In this document: positions 1 through 7,511 of the stretch, one piece after another | How the letters are laid out: each line of letters begins with the position of its first letter | Numbering within the stretch: position 1 is the first letter of the stretch | Assembly: GCF_003977615.1 (NCBI RefSeq) | Contig: NZ_RYZR01000007.1 | Coordinates: forward strand, 310,001-374,000 | DNA length: 64,000 nt | Source: Dyella dinghuensis | GTDB taxonomy: Bacteria; Pseudomonadota; Gammaproteobacteria; Xanthomonadales; Rhodanobacteraceae | Reading direction: 5' to 3' | The notes under the pieces: generated by a model | The model's database searches: none | Told to the model about the DNA's origin: nothing | What the model saw: the letters and a program-made list of their open reading frames with translations, nothing else | Translations under genes and position numbers: made by a program

Positions 1-144
1 CCGCGCCAGGGCACTGAGCTGGGAAAGATTGAAGTCGTCCGGATTGGTCTCGGACCGCAATCGCCGCAGAAGCTGGCCGACGGCCGCCATGAGTTCGTTG
101 ACGGCGGTTTCCATCGCCGCGCGAGAGGAGCGTGATTTGGGCAT
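1..144 (-). CDS. MarR-family transcriptional regulator, N-terminal part (runs off the window)
   Basis: The minus-strand reading frame opens at an ATG (142-144) and stays open to base 1, giving 48 residues that begin MPKSRSSRAAMETAVNELMA and continue with QLLRRLRSETNPDDFNLSQL. An amphipathic first helix followed by LRR.R....DFNLSQLSALA is typical of the dimerisation helix and first DNA-binding helix of MarR proteins (family knowledge). The wing and the ligand pocket lie outside the window, so the effector cannot be inferred. No co-oriented neighbour is visible upstream; the next gene is more than 600 bases away and runs in the same direction. Confidence 0.7.
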   Translation of the reverse strand, partial: MPKSRSSRAAMETAVNELMAAVGQLLRRLRSETNPDDFNLSQLSALAR

Positions 145-159
145 GCGCTCACTCTACGA

Positions 160-200
160 TATTAGAAGTTAATCTTGCAAGTTAGGCTGATAATTAAGGA
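160..200 (-). promoter_or_regulatory. Candidate operator/promoter of the MarR gene
   Basis: Just upstream of the marR start there is an 8-base palindrome CTTGCAAG (174-181), flanked by two direct AAGTTA copies and AT-rich sequence. MarR proteins usually bind short palindromes overlapping their own promoter, so autoregulation is plausible. No clean -35/-10 pair is recognisable, and this is an inference from position only. Confidence 0.25.
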
Positions 201-754
201 ATGTGAAATTCACGGGTTCGCTTGAGATAACGCGGTTCAGATGCACTCCAGCTATGCGGTGTGTTCGCGTCCCCCAAAGCCATGAGAGTCGCATTTAGAA
301 GTGCATTCACCCGTAAAAACCTGCGTTCATGTAACGCTTCCGCGGTCCCTTGCCCCGGTGAGATTAAGACAAGGTATCGTTCGTAGTGCCGCAGTAGAAC
401 TGCCTGACAGACGGGGATATATGCGCTCTCGTATCAAACCCACGGCGACGGTTTATCCATGTCGCCTCCGTTCGGAACCTATCGGGTCGGACGCTAACGC
501 CGCCCTGCACATGTGGATCACTTGGGAAGCTGTCGAACGGGAGCACTTCAGTCCCGCCGGTTCTCTCATCGCCGACTTTTCTCGACCACTCGAGGTTGAT
601 CCTTCATTGGTGAGAAATCATAGGTACGTGCCTGATTCGTGATGTGCGCTTTCAACCGTGCCGTTGTCGGTTGTTCTCGCGGCTGATCAACACGCTGATA
701 CATGACGTGCGCGGATTCGTACGAAGAGCACGTCATGCACGATCGTGCCGCTCG
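201..754. other. Intergenic stretch without a convincing gene
   Basis: About 550 bases separate the MarR promoter from the end of the TIR gene. An open frame at 301-642 (plus) has no recognisable domain, no good ribosome site and Arg/Pro-rich composition typical of chance frames. The only notable structure is the nested palindrome at 701-737. I see no RNA gene here. Confidence 0.5.
701..737. terminator. Nested palindrome 3' of the TIR gene (possible terminator)
   Basis: Perfect 10-base arms CATGACGTGC (701-710) and GCACGTCATG (728-737) enclose a second perfect 10-base palindrome TTCGTACGAA (716-725). The structure begins 18 bases after the stop of the minus-strand TIR gene, so it could end its transcript. 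No run of T follows on the minus strand, so a protein-binding site is an equal alternative. Confidence 0.4.
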
Positions 755-1438
755 TTATTTGCCCTTGCCGATCCGCCAGCACGCTTCAAGAAAGATTCGC
801 CGTTCCTGCTCGCCGTCAATTTCAGGTGCGAGGCGTTGTGCAACGGCATCCAGGTCACCGCCACCGTGCGCGGCCCGGCGAACCAGATGTGCGGCCACGG
901 GCCCAATGCGCTTGGCGAGTTCCGCCTCCAACAATCGCAAGTGTGCCGCATCGACGCCACCCGGCGGATGAGTGAGATCGACCGGCTCAGTGCTTCGCAA
1001 TGGCCGATGTTCGGCGGGAACGTCATGAATAGCGTGCCCGCGTAACGTTGCATCGAGATAATCGCAAAGCCGATCGATATGCGGGTCGAGCGGTGGCGGA
1101 AATGCATCCATCCAGTGTTGTGCACTGAGGAAGTATTCCAGGCTCTTCGAAGGCAGCACATCTTCGAGCCGAAACGGAAGAATCGGTAGCTGCTTGTGCA
1201 CGGCGCGCTCCACTTCGCGTCGCACCTGGTGCGAGTCGTTGCTGCTGCCGGAGAAAACCAGAACCATCAGCCGCGCGCTGGAAATCGCATCGATGATTTC
1301 GGCAGCCCAGTCGGCGGCGGGAGACACGTCGCGCGGCGCGATCCACACGCTGATGCCGCGCGCTTCCAGTCGCTGCACAAGCGCGAAGGCAGCTTCCCGG
1401 TCAGGCTGCGAATAGCTGACGAATAAATCGTGTGCCAT
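755..1438 (-). CDS. TIR-domain protein with C-terminal helical extension
   Basis: This 227-residue cytoplasmic protein has an N-terminal bacterial TIR domain (about residues 3-130). Visible landmarks are the box-1 motif LFVSYSQPDRE, the BB-loop region WIAPRDVSPAADW, and Glu47 in WAAEIIDAI. Glu47 sits where NAD-cleaving TIR enzymes such as SARM1 carry their catalytic glutamate. Residues about 165-225 form a helical segment (LEAELAKRIGPVAAHLVRRA) that resembles small tail domains of bacterial signalling proteins; that is a loose impression. It starts only 3 bases after the stop of the DUF3365/HAMP sensor, so the two are almost certainly cotranscribed. Function may be NAD hydrolysis or a scaffold; the substrate is unknown. 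Confidence 0.85.
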   Translation of the reverse strand: MAHDLFVSYSQPDREAAFALVQRLEARGISVWIAPRDVSPAADWAAEIIDAISSARLMVLVFSGSSNDSHQVRREVERAVHKQLPILPFRLEDVLPSKSLEYFLSAQHWMDAFPPPLDPHIDRLCDYLDATLRGHAIHDVPAEHRPLRSTEPVDLTHPPGGVDAAHLRLLEAELAKRIGPVAAHLVRRAAHGGGDLDAVAQRLAPEIDGEQERRIFLEACWRIGKGK

Positions 1439-1441
1439 CGC

Positions 1442-2305
1442 TTAGCCGCCCAGCATCCGCAGCGCCTTGTCCAGGCTCTTGCGCATGCGATTGAAGGCGG
1501 CCGACAACGCCGTGACTTCAGGTCCGCCACCACTCGGAAATTCCGGCGCAGAGGTATCGCCCAGACTCACTTGATCGGCTATCCGCGCGATCCGGCGCAC
1601 CGGACGGATCACCAACACATAGAGCGAGATATTGATGACCAGCAGCACGCCGACGAGCACCGCAGCGATAGTCGTTAGCACATCGCGGCGCACGCGCTTC
1701 GCACTTGCCTCGGCGCTGGCGAATGGCACCGAGACGATTTGCGCTCCGACCACTTCATTGGGTTGCCAGCCAAATCCGTTGTCGCGTCCATAGCGTGCGA
1801 GCATCGTTGCAGGTGCGACCGAAGGCAGGCTGCGACAACTCATGCACCCCGCGTCGACGCGAATCGGGCGTGCCAGGTAAAGAATGCTGCCCATCGGGGT
1901 GTCGCGTGTTCCGCTCATTTCCGTGGTGCTGCTGTCGTTGCGAAAACGCTGCACGATGTCTGCTTCCCAATCCGTCGCGCGGTCGCGTGGATTGGTTGGA
2001 TTGAGGGTGGCTTCTTTATACGCGTAGTCGGGATGCTCTTTGTGCAGCGCCAGGAAGTTCTGCGTTGCGGCGTAGAACGGTACGCTCTGCGGACGGAATG
2101 CCGTGAGCATCTTGTCGTCGAGCAACGGCGCGATCTCGGTGTCGGTGTAGGAGCGGATCGCTGCTGCGTTGTCCATCATCAAACCGGCTTGAGCCAGCAC
2201 TTCGCGCGTTGCGTTTTCCTGCAGCGTCACTGTCACGACCAAGGAAATTGCGGCCATGCCGAGCGCGAATGCGACAAGCAGTATCAGGTTGATCCGCAAC
2301 AGCAC
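1442..2305 (-). CDS. Tll0287-like (DUF3365) periplasmic sensor with C-terminal HAMP, no output domain
   Basis: This is a 287-residue membrane protein with an N-terminal transmembrane segment (about 5-28), a periplasmic DUF3365/Tll0287-like domain (about 35-205) with the family signature NPTNPRDRATDWEADIV, a second transmembrane segment (about 208-232) and a HAMP linker (about 233-285), where it ends. In the family this domain often binds haem c through CxxCH, but here the motif is C154-M-S-C157-R158, with arginine in place of histidine. The change is one base away (CGC versus CAC). A HAMP linker without kinase, cyclase or phosphodiesterase implies a separate partner, and the TIR gene lies 3 bases downstream. 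The sensor-effector reading is inference. Confidence 0.85.
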   Translation of the reverse strand: MLLRINLILLVAFALGMAAISLVVTVTLQENATREVLAQAGLMMDNAAAIRSYTDTEIAPLLDDKMLTAFRPQSVPFYAATQNFLALHKEHPDYAYKEATLNPTNPRDRATDWEADIVQRFRNDSSTTEMSGTRDTPMGSILYLARPIRVDAGCMSCRSLPSVAPATMLARYGRDNGFGWQPNEVVGAQIVSVPFASAEASAKRVRRDVLTTIAAVLVGVLLVINISLYVLVIRPVRRIARIADQVSLGDTSAPEFPSGGGPEVTALSAAFNRMRKSLDKALRMLGG

Positions 2306-2740
2306 ACTCGACCCCTTTGCCAGTACGTGGATCCATCGACCCGACTGCGGCTGTGTTCAAGGGTGTTGGCACTTCGGCGGCGTCCTTAAGAGACACCACT
2401 CATGCCACTTTGGAAATCATGACACAAAGCGCCAAGCGCTGGGCTTGGCTGGTTTTTGCGTGGTTTTCCCGGTTAAACCCGGGGTTTGTCGCGGCCGCGA
2501 AGGGTAGGGCTACTCGACTTACCGAGCTCTCGTTTGCGGGTTGGATGAGAGATTTAACGTGCGTTCGCATGAAGCTTGTCGAGACTGATCTTCAACGAAT
2601 TGAGATTCGCCGGACTTATATCGGCCTTTTGCGGTGCCTGTTTGGATGTGGACGTAACGCCAGCTTTCTACTCGACACGGACGTTAGAACTAGCGCTCAG
2701 GAACGCTTGACGTCCATCGAGGCAAGAGCGTACCTTGCCC
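2306..2740. other. Intergenic region: promoters for the sensor gene and the metE leader
   Basis: This region separates the minus-strand DUF3365 sensor from the plus-strand metE leader, so it should hold divergent promoters. The plus-strand open frame through 2317-2781 has no recognisable domain and runs into the riboswitch, so I treat it as chance. No strong palindrome, repeat or RNA gene is evident. Confidence 0.45.
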
Positions 2741-2955
2741 TCGCTGGTGGTCTTTATCCTTGCATCGCGATGAAAGGATAAAGTTAAAAGGGAAGCCTGT
2801 GCGGCCTTATATGGCCAATTCCGGCGCTGCCCCGCAGCGGTGTGTGGAAACGACCTTCGTGATGAGCACTGGTCCGGTTTGGACTGGGAAGCCACGAACA
2901 GTAGGTGAGGCGTTAACCGCCTCGTGTCCGCGAGCCCGAAGACCTGCCCCGGCCA
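2741..2955 (+). promoter_or_regulatory. Cobalamin (adenosylcobalamin-class) riboswitch upstream of metE
   Basis: The leader carries the hallmarks of the B12 riboswitch in order. There is a 5' GGTGGT strand; a hairpin of TTTATCCTT with AAGGATAAA; the conserved AAAAGGGAAGCC segment; the core GGCGCTGCCCCGCAGCGGT; the ACTGGGAAG-type segment near 2888; and the 3' B12 box AGCCCGAAGACCTGCC ending at about 2948. Position upstream of metE fits the known logic: when B12 is present the cell uses MetH, and metE is switched off. The outer boundaries are approximate. Confidence 0.9.
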
Positions 2956-3000
2956 GGAAGCGAGTGCTTCCTGCTTGACCTGGAGCTTCCGCGGGGAAGC
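2955..3000 (+). promoter_or_regulatory. Riboswitch expression platform: two hairpins with interchangeable arms
   Basis: Directly after the B12 box are two perfect hairpins: AGGAAGC (2955-2961) with GCTTCCT (2966-2972), and GCTTCC (2985-2990) with GGAAGC (2995-3000). Because the same hexamer and its complement recur, the first and fourth or second and fourth segments can also pair, which gives mutually exclusive folds. No U-run follows, so control could be by another route, about 180 bases before the metE start. The switching itself is inferred. Confidence 0.5.
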
Positions 3001-3179
3001 GGCCGAGGCTTGCGCGTCGCGTTGCATACGCGGCGGTTTGCCCGATCGCGTCCTCCAGAAGATCCGGTTCGCCCGCGGGGGCGAAGGTCGTAGCGTGGCG
3101 GACGCTCAGTGCAAAGGTGCACAAGCCGGCGCGCGTTTCCTTCGTTCCTCATTCGTCACGAATCGAGGATATCTACACC

Positions 3180-5468
3180 ATGACCACCCTTACCAATCTG
3201 GGTTTTCCACGCATAGGCGTCAAGCGTGAACTCAAGCAAGCGCTCGAGTCGTTCTGGCGCGGAGAAGCAACGGCATCCGAGCTCCAGGACACGGCTTCCG
3301 CGTTGCGCAAACGACATTGGCAGCTGCAACGCGAGGCCGGCGCAGATGTCGTGCCATGCAACGATTTTTCACTGTACGACCATGTGCTCGATACGGCTTT
3401 CATGCTCGATGCGATACCCGATCGCTATCGAGCGCTTGCGGATGCCAATCCACTCTCCGGCTACTTCGCACTGGCGCGCGGATTCCAGGGCGATGGTATC
3501 GACGTACACGCATTGGAAATGACCAAATGGTTCGATACGAACTATCACTATCTCGTCCCCGAATTGCACGAAAACCAAACCTTCCGCCTGCGCAGCGATA
3601 AGCCGGTTGCAGAATTTCTCGAAGCCAAGAAATTGGGGTTCAAGGCGCGGCCAGTCATAGTAGGACCGGTAAGTTTCCTGCTGCTATCGAAAACCGTCGA
3701 CGGCAGCGATCGACTGGCGTTGCTGGATCGTTTGATTCCCGTCTACGCTGAGTTGCTAGGCAAACTCAAGGATGCTGGCGCGGACTGGGTGCAAATCGAT
3801 GAGCCCTGTCTGGTGCTGGATCAGGACAGCGACGATCAGGCTGCATATCGTCATGCGTATCGTGCTCTGGCGAACGTGAAGCGTCCATCGCTACTGCTTG
3901 CTACTTACTTCGGTGCGCTGGAAGACAATCTATCGTGGGTCACGTCATTGCCGGTTGACGGTCTTCATATCGATCTCGTGCGTGCGCCGGAGCAGTTCGA
4001 TGCTGTGATTGATTCGCTGTCGTCGCAATGGGTGCTTTCATTGGGCATCGTCGATGGGCGCAATGTTTGGCGAACGGATCTGGATCGCGTATTGCCGCTG
4101 GTCAAACGTGCCCATCAGCGTATCGGCGGTGAGCGGTTGCAGCTCGCGCCATCCTGTTCGTTGCTGCATGTGCCCATCGATGTGACGCTGGAAAAGGCTT
4201 TGCCAGCGGGGGTGTATAGCTGGCTTGCCTTTGCGCGGCAAAAGATCGAAGAGCTTCGTACCGTCGCCGACGCACTGAGTTCGGCAAACGCATTGCACGC
4301 TCTCGAGACAGCGCGCCTTCGGCAATCGTCGCGCAAAAACTCTCCAGACGTACATCGGCCCGATGTGGCGAAACGGCTCGCACAGATCGACGGCCATGCA
4401 AGCCGCCGTATGTCGGATTACACCCAGCGGCGCGCCGTGCAACAGCAACGATTGCGCTTGCCGGCATTTCCCACCACGACCATTGGTTCGTTTCCACAGA
4501 CGCACGAAGTTCGCGAAGCACGTGCCAAATATAAATCGAACAAGCTTTCGGCAGCGGACTACGAGACGTTTCTGCAAGCGGAAACGCAGCGTTGCGTCCG
4601 CTTCCAGGAAGACATTGGCCTGGACGTGCTGGTGCACGGCGAGTTCGAGCGTAACGACATGGTGGAATATTTCGGCGAACAACTCGACGGATTCGCCTTC
4701 ACCAAGCTCGGGTGGGTGCAAAGCTACGGTTCGCGATGCGTAAAGCCGCCCATCATCTACGGCGATGTCCGGCGTCCATCGCCCATGACCGTTGCGTGGT
4801 CGCGCTATGCCCAATCACTGACTCGCCGTCCCATGAAAGGCATGTTGACCGGTCCTGTGACGGTACTGCAATGGTCCTTTGTGCGCGACGACCAGCCAAG
4901 GGCGGCAACGTGCCGACAGATCGCATTGGCGTTGCGCGATGAAGTGCTGGATCTCGAGGCAGCCGGCATCGGTGTCATCCAGATTGACGAACCCGCCTTG
5001 CGCGAAGGCCTGCCGTTGCGCCGAAACCAGTGGAACACCTATCTGGACTGGGCCACCGAGTGCTTCCGGCTGGCGGTCTGCGGAGTGCGCGACGAAACGC
5101 AGATCCACACGCACATGTGCTACTCGGAGTTCAACGACATCATGGATTCTGTCGCGGCCATGGATGCCGACGTCATCTCGATCGAGACGTCTCGTTCGAA
5201 TATGGAATTGCTCGATGCGTTCGTCAAATTCCGCTATCCGAACGACATAGGTCCAGGTGTCTATGACATTCATTCACCACGGGTGCCAAGGTCGGCGGAG
5301 ATGACACAGCTACTCGCCCGGGCCGTCTCGGTACTGAATCCGAATCAGCTATGGGTAAATCCCGATTGCGGTCTGAAAACGCGTGGTTGGCCCGAAACGC
5401 GCGCTGCACTCGTGCAAATGGTCGAGGCGGCCCAGGCTATGCGCCACATCGTTTTCGAGTCCGTGTAG
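3180..5468 (+). CDS. metE: Cobalamin-independent methionine synthase MetE
   Basis: This 762-residue enzyme transfers the methyl group from 5-methyltetrahydropteroyl-glutamate to homocysteine to make methionine in the cytoplasm. The N-terminal half begins MTTLTNLGFPRIG, the canonical MetE start, which is why this ATG was chosen over an upstream in-frame ATG at 3117; a GAGGAT ribosome site precedes it. The C-terminal barrel starts near FPTTTIGSFPQT. The zinc/homocysteine ligands are visible: His645 and Cys647 in QIHTHMCYSEF, Glu in SIETSRSNM, and Cys730 in NPDCGLKTR. Length matches the family (about 750-765). Expression should be under the B12 riboswitch in the leader. A metH gene elsewhere is expected but not in the window. 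Confidence 0.97.
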   Translation: MTTLTNLGFPRIGVKRELKQALESFWRGEATASELQDTASALRKRHWQLQREAGADVVPCNDFSLYDHVLDTAFMLDAIPDRYRALADANPLSGYFALARGFQGDGIDVHALEMTKWFDTNYHYLVPELHENQTFRLRSDKPVAEFLEAKKLGFKARPVIVGPVSFLLLSKTVDGSDRLALLDRLIPVYAELLGKLKDAGADWVQIDEPCLVLDQDSDDQAAYRHAYRALANVKRPSLLLATYFGALEDNLSWVTSLPVDGLHIDLVRAPEQFDAVIDSLSSQWVLSLGIVDGRNVWRTDLDRVLPLVKRAHQRIGGERLQLAPSCSLLHVPIDVTLEKALPAGVYSWLAFARQKIEELRTVADALSSANALHALETARLRQSSRKNSPDVHRPDVAKRLAQIDGHASRRMSDYTQRRAVQQQRLRLPAFPTTTIGSFPQTHEVREARAKYKSNKLSAADYETFLQAETQRCVRFQEDIGLDVLVHGEFERNDMVEYFGEQLDGFAFTKLGWVQSYGSRCVKPPIIYGDVRRPSPMTVAWSRYAQSLTRRPMKGMLTGPVTVLQWSFVRDDQPRAATCRQIALALRDEVLDLEAAGIGVIQIDEPALREGLPLRRNQWNTYLDWATECFRLAVCGVRDETQIHTHMCYSEFNDIMDSVAAMDADVISIETSRSNMELLDAFVKFRYPNDIGPGVYDIHSPRVPRSAEMTQLLARAVSVLNPNQLWVNPDCGLKTRGWPETRAALVQMVEAAQAMRHIVFESV

Positions 5469-5523
5469 CAATTTTGGTAGCCGGCCGGGACTTGAGTGAT
5501 CAAGGCCCAGCTGGACACGGTGC

Positions 5524-5561
5524 AAAAAAAACAAAGGCCGCGCAAGCGGCCTTTGTTTTTC
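5524..5561. terminator. Bidirectional intrinsic terminator between metE and the sulfotransferase
   Basis: An 11-base-pair stem (ACAAAGGCCGC at 5531-5541 with GCGGCCTTTGT at 5546-5556) closes a GCAA tetraloop. A-runs flank the left side and T-runs the right, so each strand has a U-tract. It serves the convergent metE (plus) and sulfotransferase (minus) genes. Confidence 0.92.
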
Positions 5562-5577
5562 GTGGTGATGACAACCT

Positions 5578-6423
5578 TTACACGATGCGTACCTGGTTGA
5601 CGTTGTTCTTGGGATCCATCCAGAACGCTTCGTTCGCGAAGCGTCCGAAGATCTCGCGCGGCAGGATCGGCTGGCGTTCGATCGACTCGACCTTCGGCCG
5701 AACGGAATGCAGGCCGGGCATGCCGACGCGGGCATCGAACTCGTCGGCGTTGTATTCGATGTGGTCGAAGTCGTGCTCGAACCAGGGCTCGTCGAGAAAT
5801 TGGTAGACAGCGCGCACGGCCGCAGCTGGGTTGCTCACCAGGCTTTCGTAGGTCAGCATCAGCAGGTGGTCTTGTGCATGCGGGCCGTAAAAGGCTTCTT
5901 TGGTGGCCTGGTAAGCGAAGCCCACCATGCCTCGTGGATCGGTCAACGCCTCGACGCGTGAGTACACCGTGGTGTTGGTGTCGAAGCGGAACACCTTGCT
6001 GACGCTGACCGGTTGCCGGCGCACCAATCGCTCCATGCTGTCCAGCACCCATGCCAGCTGGCGCACGCACGCAATGACCTTCACCCCAGGGAACAGCACG
6101 TTGAGCAATTGCATCCGGCTGCACCACAGCCGGCTGGTGTCGAACATTACATCGGCGCCAGCTTGAGCCGAGTAAAAGTTTTCGACCAACCCGCGCAACA
6201 GTGCAACGCGCTGCTCGTCGGAAACATCGAAGGAAAAATCGTTTTTGCTGCTTGCTTCCGCCATGACCACGCCCATGATGTCGGCAAGCGGGCTGGTCAT
6301 GCCTGCACGAAAGCGCGGATTCTGGTTGAGGATGGCCGCCAGTAGCGTGGTGCCGGCGCGCGGCAGCCCGGAAATGAAATGGAACTTCCGCGGTGGGTTG
6401 CTGGCGTCTGGCGTGGTAGGCAT
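5578..6423 (-). CDS. PAPS-dependent sulfotransferase family protein
   Basis: This 281-residue soluble protein opens after an AGGAG ribosome site. Its N-terminal P-loop-like motif FISGLPRAGTTLL (about residues 15-27) is the 5'-phosphosulfate binding loop of the sulfotransferase family; the 3'-phosphate region is likely around RQLAWVLDSMERL. No signal peptide or membrane segment is seen. It follows the LacI gene by 64 bases on the same strand and may be the last gene of the sugar locus. The acceptor cannot be predicted, and a role in sulfating a glycan or small metabolite is only suggested by context. Confidence 0.85.
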   Translation of the reverse strand: MPTTPDASNPPRKFHFISGLPRAGTTLLAAILNQNPRFRAGMTSPLADIMGVVMAEASSKNDFSFDVSDEQRVALLRGLVENFYSAQAGADVMFDTSRLWCSRMQLLNVLFPGVKVIACVRQLAWVLDSMERLVRRQPVSVSKVFRFDTNTTVYSRVEALTDPRGMVGFAYQATKEAFYGPHAQDHLLMLTYESLVSNPAAAVRAVYQFLDEPWFEHDFDHIEYNADEFDARVGMPGLHSVRPKVESIERQPILPREIFGRFANEAFWMDPKNNVNQVRIV

Positions 6424-6487
6424 GTGGGTTATCTCCTCTCAATCATTAGCCTGGGTTGCAAAGGCATGGACTGCAAGATAGCGCCGT

Positions 6488-7495
6488 TCAGGGCGCTGGC
6501 GCCGTCGATGCGCGCATACGCATTTCATAGCCGAGTTCGATCATGCTGGCTTCTCCTTTGCCCAGCACGCGACGCAGCAACTCCTCGGTGGCACGCTTGC
6601 CCATTTCGCGCACGGGCTGGTGGACGGTGGTCAGCAATGGCCACACCTGTGTTGCGATAGTGGTGTCATCGAAGCCGCAAATGGACATATCGCCAGGCAC
6701 CGACACGCCAGCCTCCGCAGCGGCCCAGATTGCGCCCACGGCCATATCGTCGTCGGCTGCGAAAATGGCGGTTGGCCGCCGCTTTAATGCGAGTAACCGG
6801 CGCGCTGCTTCCACGCCTGATTCGAAAGAAAAGCGGCCCTGCACCATGTACGCCGGGTCTTCTTTCAATCCCGCGCGCTTCAACCCGTCGCGGTAACCGG
6901 CGAGGCGCCATATGCCTGCGCCGTGCTTGGGGTCGCCAATGATGTGGGCGATACGGCGATGACCCAGCGATGCAAGATGCTCAACCATGGCGGCGGCCGC
7001 TTCGCGCTCGCGCAGGATTACGCCGATGCAGTCTTTGGGTTGGCGCGGGGCGATCGAGGCAAACGGAAGGTCGTTCTTGCGCAAATGCTTGAGCAATTCT
7101 GGATGGTCGGTGATCGGCGGCGTGAGGATCAGTCCATCGGGCCGGTGCCGCCAGAGGATGCTCTCGACACGCTCGACGAAGTCCGGTGCCGTCGAGACCA
7201 ACGGCTGCACGATCATGCTGTATTGCTGCGCTTCGCACGCTTCCAGCACGCCTGCCTGGACTTCCATGATGTAGCTCGGCGACAAGTTGTCGTAGAGCAG
7301 GCCGATCATGAAGGACCGGTTCGTCGCCAGGCTGCGCGCCGAGGTGAGCGGACGGTAGTTGAGTTCAGCTACCGCCGAAAGTACGCGTTCGCGCACCGAG
7401 TCGCGCACGTTCGGCTCGTTGTTGAGCACGCGCGATACGGTTTTCTTCGAAGTGTCCGAGGCACGGGCGACATCGTTAATGGTCACGCGTGACAT
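6488..7495 (-). CDS. LacI-family transcriptional repressor
   Basis: A 335-residue regulator. The helix-turn-helix MSRVTINDVARASDTSKKTV SRVLNN type start defines the N-terminus; a longer open frame to 7573 would overlap the upstream GH2 gene by 62 bases and adds no conserved sequence, so the ATG at 7495 is preferred. The hinge follows (about 50-60), then a periplasmic-binding-protein-like sugar domain (about 62-330) with FAADDDMAVGA and GFDDTTIATQVWPLLTTV, typical of LacI/GalR proteins. It lies 16 bases after the GH2 gene and probably senses a product of that enzyme. The glk upstream palindrome is a candidate operator. Confidence 0.93.
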   Translation of the reverse strand: MSRVTINDVARASDTSKKTVSRVLNNEPNVRDSVRERVLSAVAELNYRPLTSARSLATNRSFMIGLLYDNLSPSYIMEVQAGVLEACEAQQYSMIVQPLVSTAPDFVERVESILWRHRPDGLILTPPITDHPELLKHLRKNDLPFASIAPRQPKDCIGVILREREAAAAMVEHLASLGHRRIAHIIGDPKHGAGIWRLAGYRDGLKRAGLKEDPAYMVQGRFSFESGVEAARRLLALKRRPTAIFAADDDMAVGAIWAAAEAGVSVPGDMSICGFDDTTIATQVWPLLTTVHQPVREMGKRATEELLRRVLGKGEASMIELGYEMRMRASTAPAP

Positions 7496-7511
7496 GGAAG
7501 CCTTTGCGTCT

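Noticed and set aside
301-642. Plus-strand open frame of 113 codons
   Set aside because: No domain, no ribosome site, and Arg/Pro-rich composition of a chance frame in GC-rich DNA.
2317-2781. Plus-strand open frame of 154 codons before metE
   Set aside because: It runs into the riboswitch and has no recognisable domain.
3117-3179. Upstream in-frame extension of metE
   Set aside because: The conserved MetE N-terminus starts at 3180 and the extension lies in the leader RNA.
4038-4814. Long minus-strand frame inside metE
   Set aside because: Antisense shadow of a clearly real gene; no known domain.
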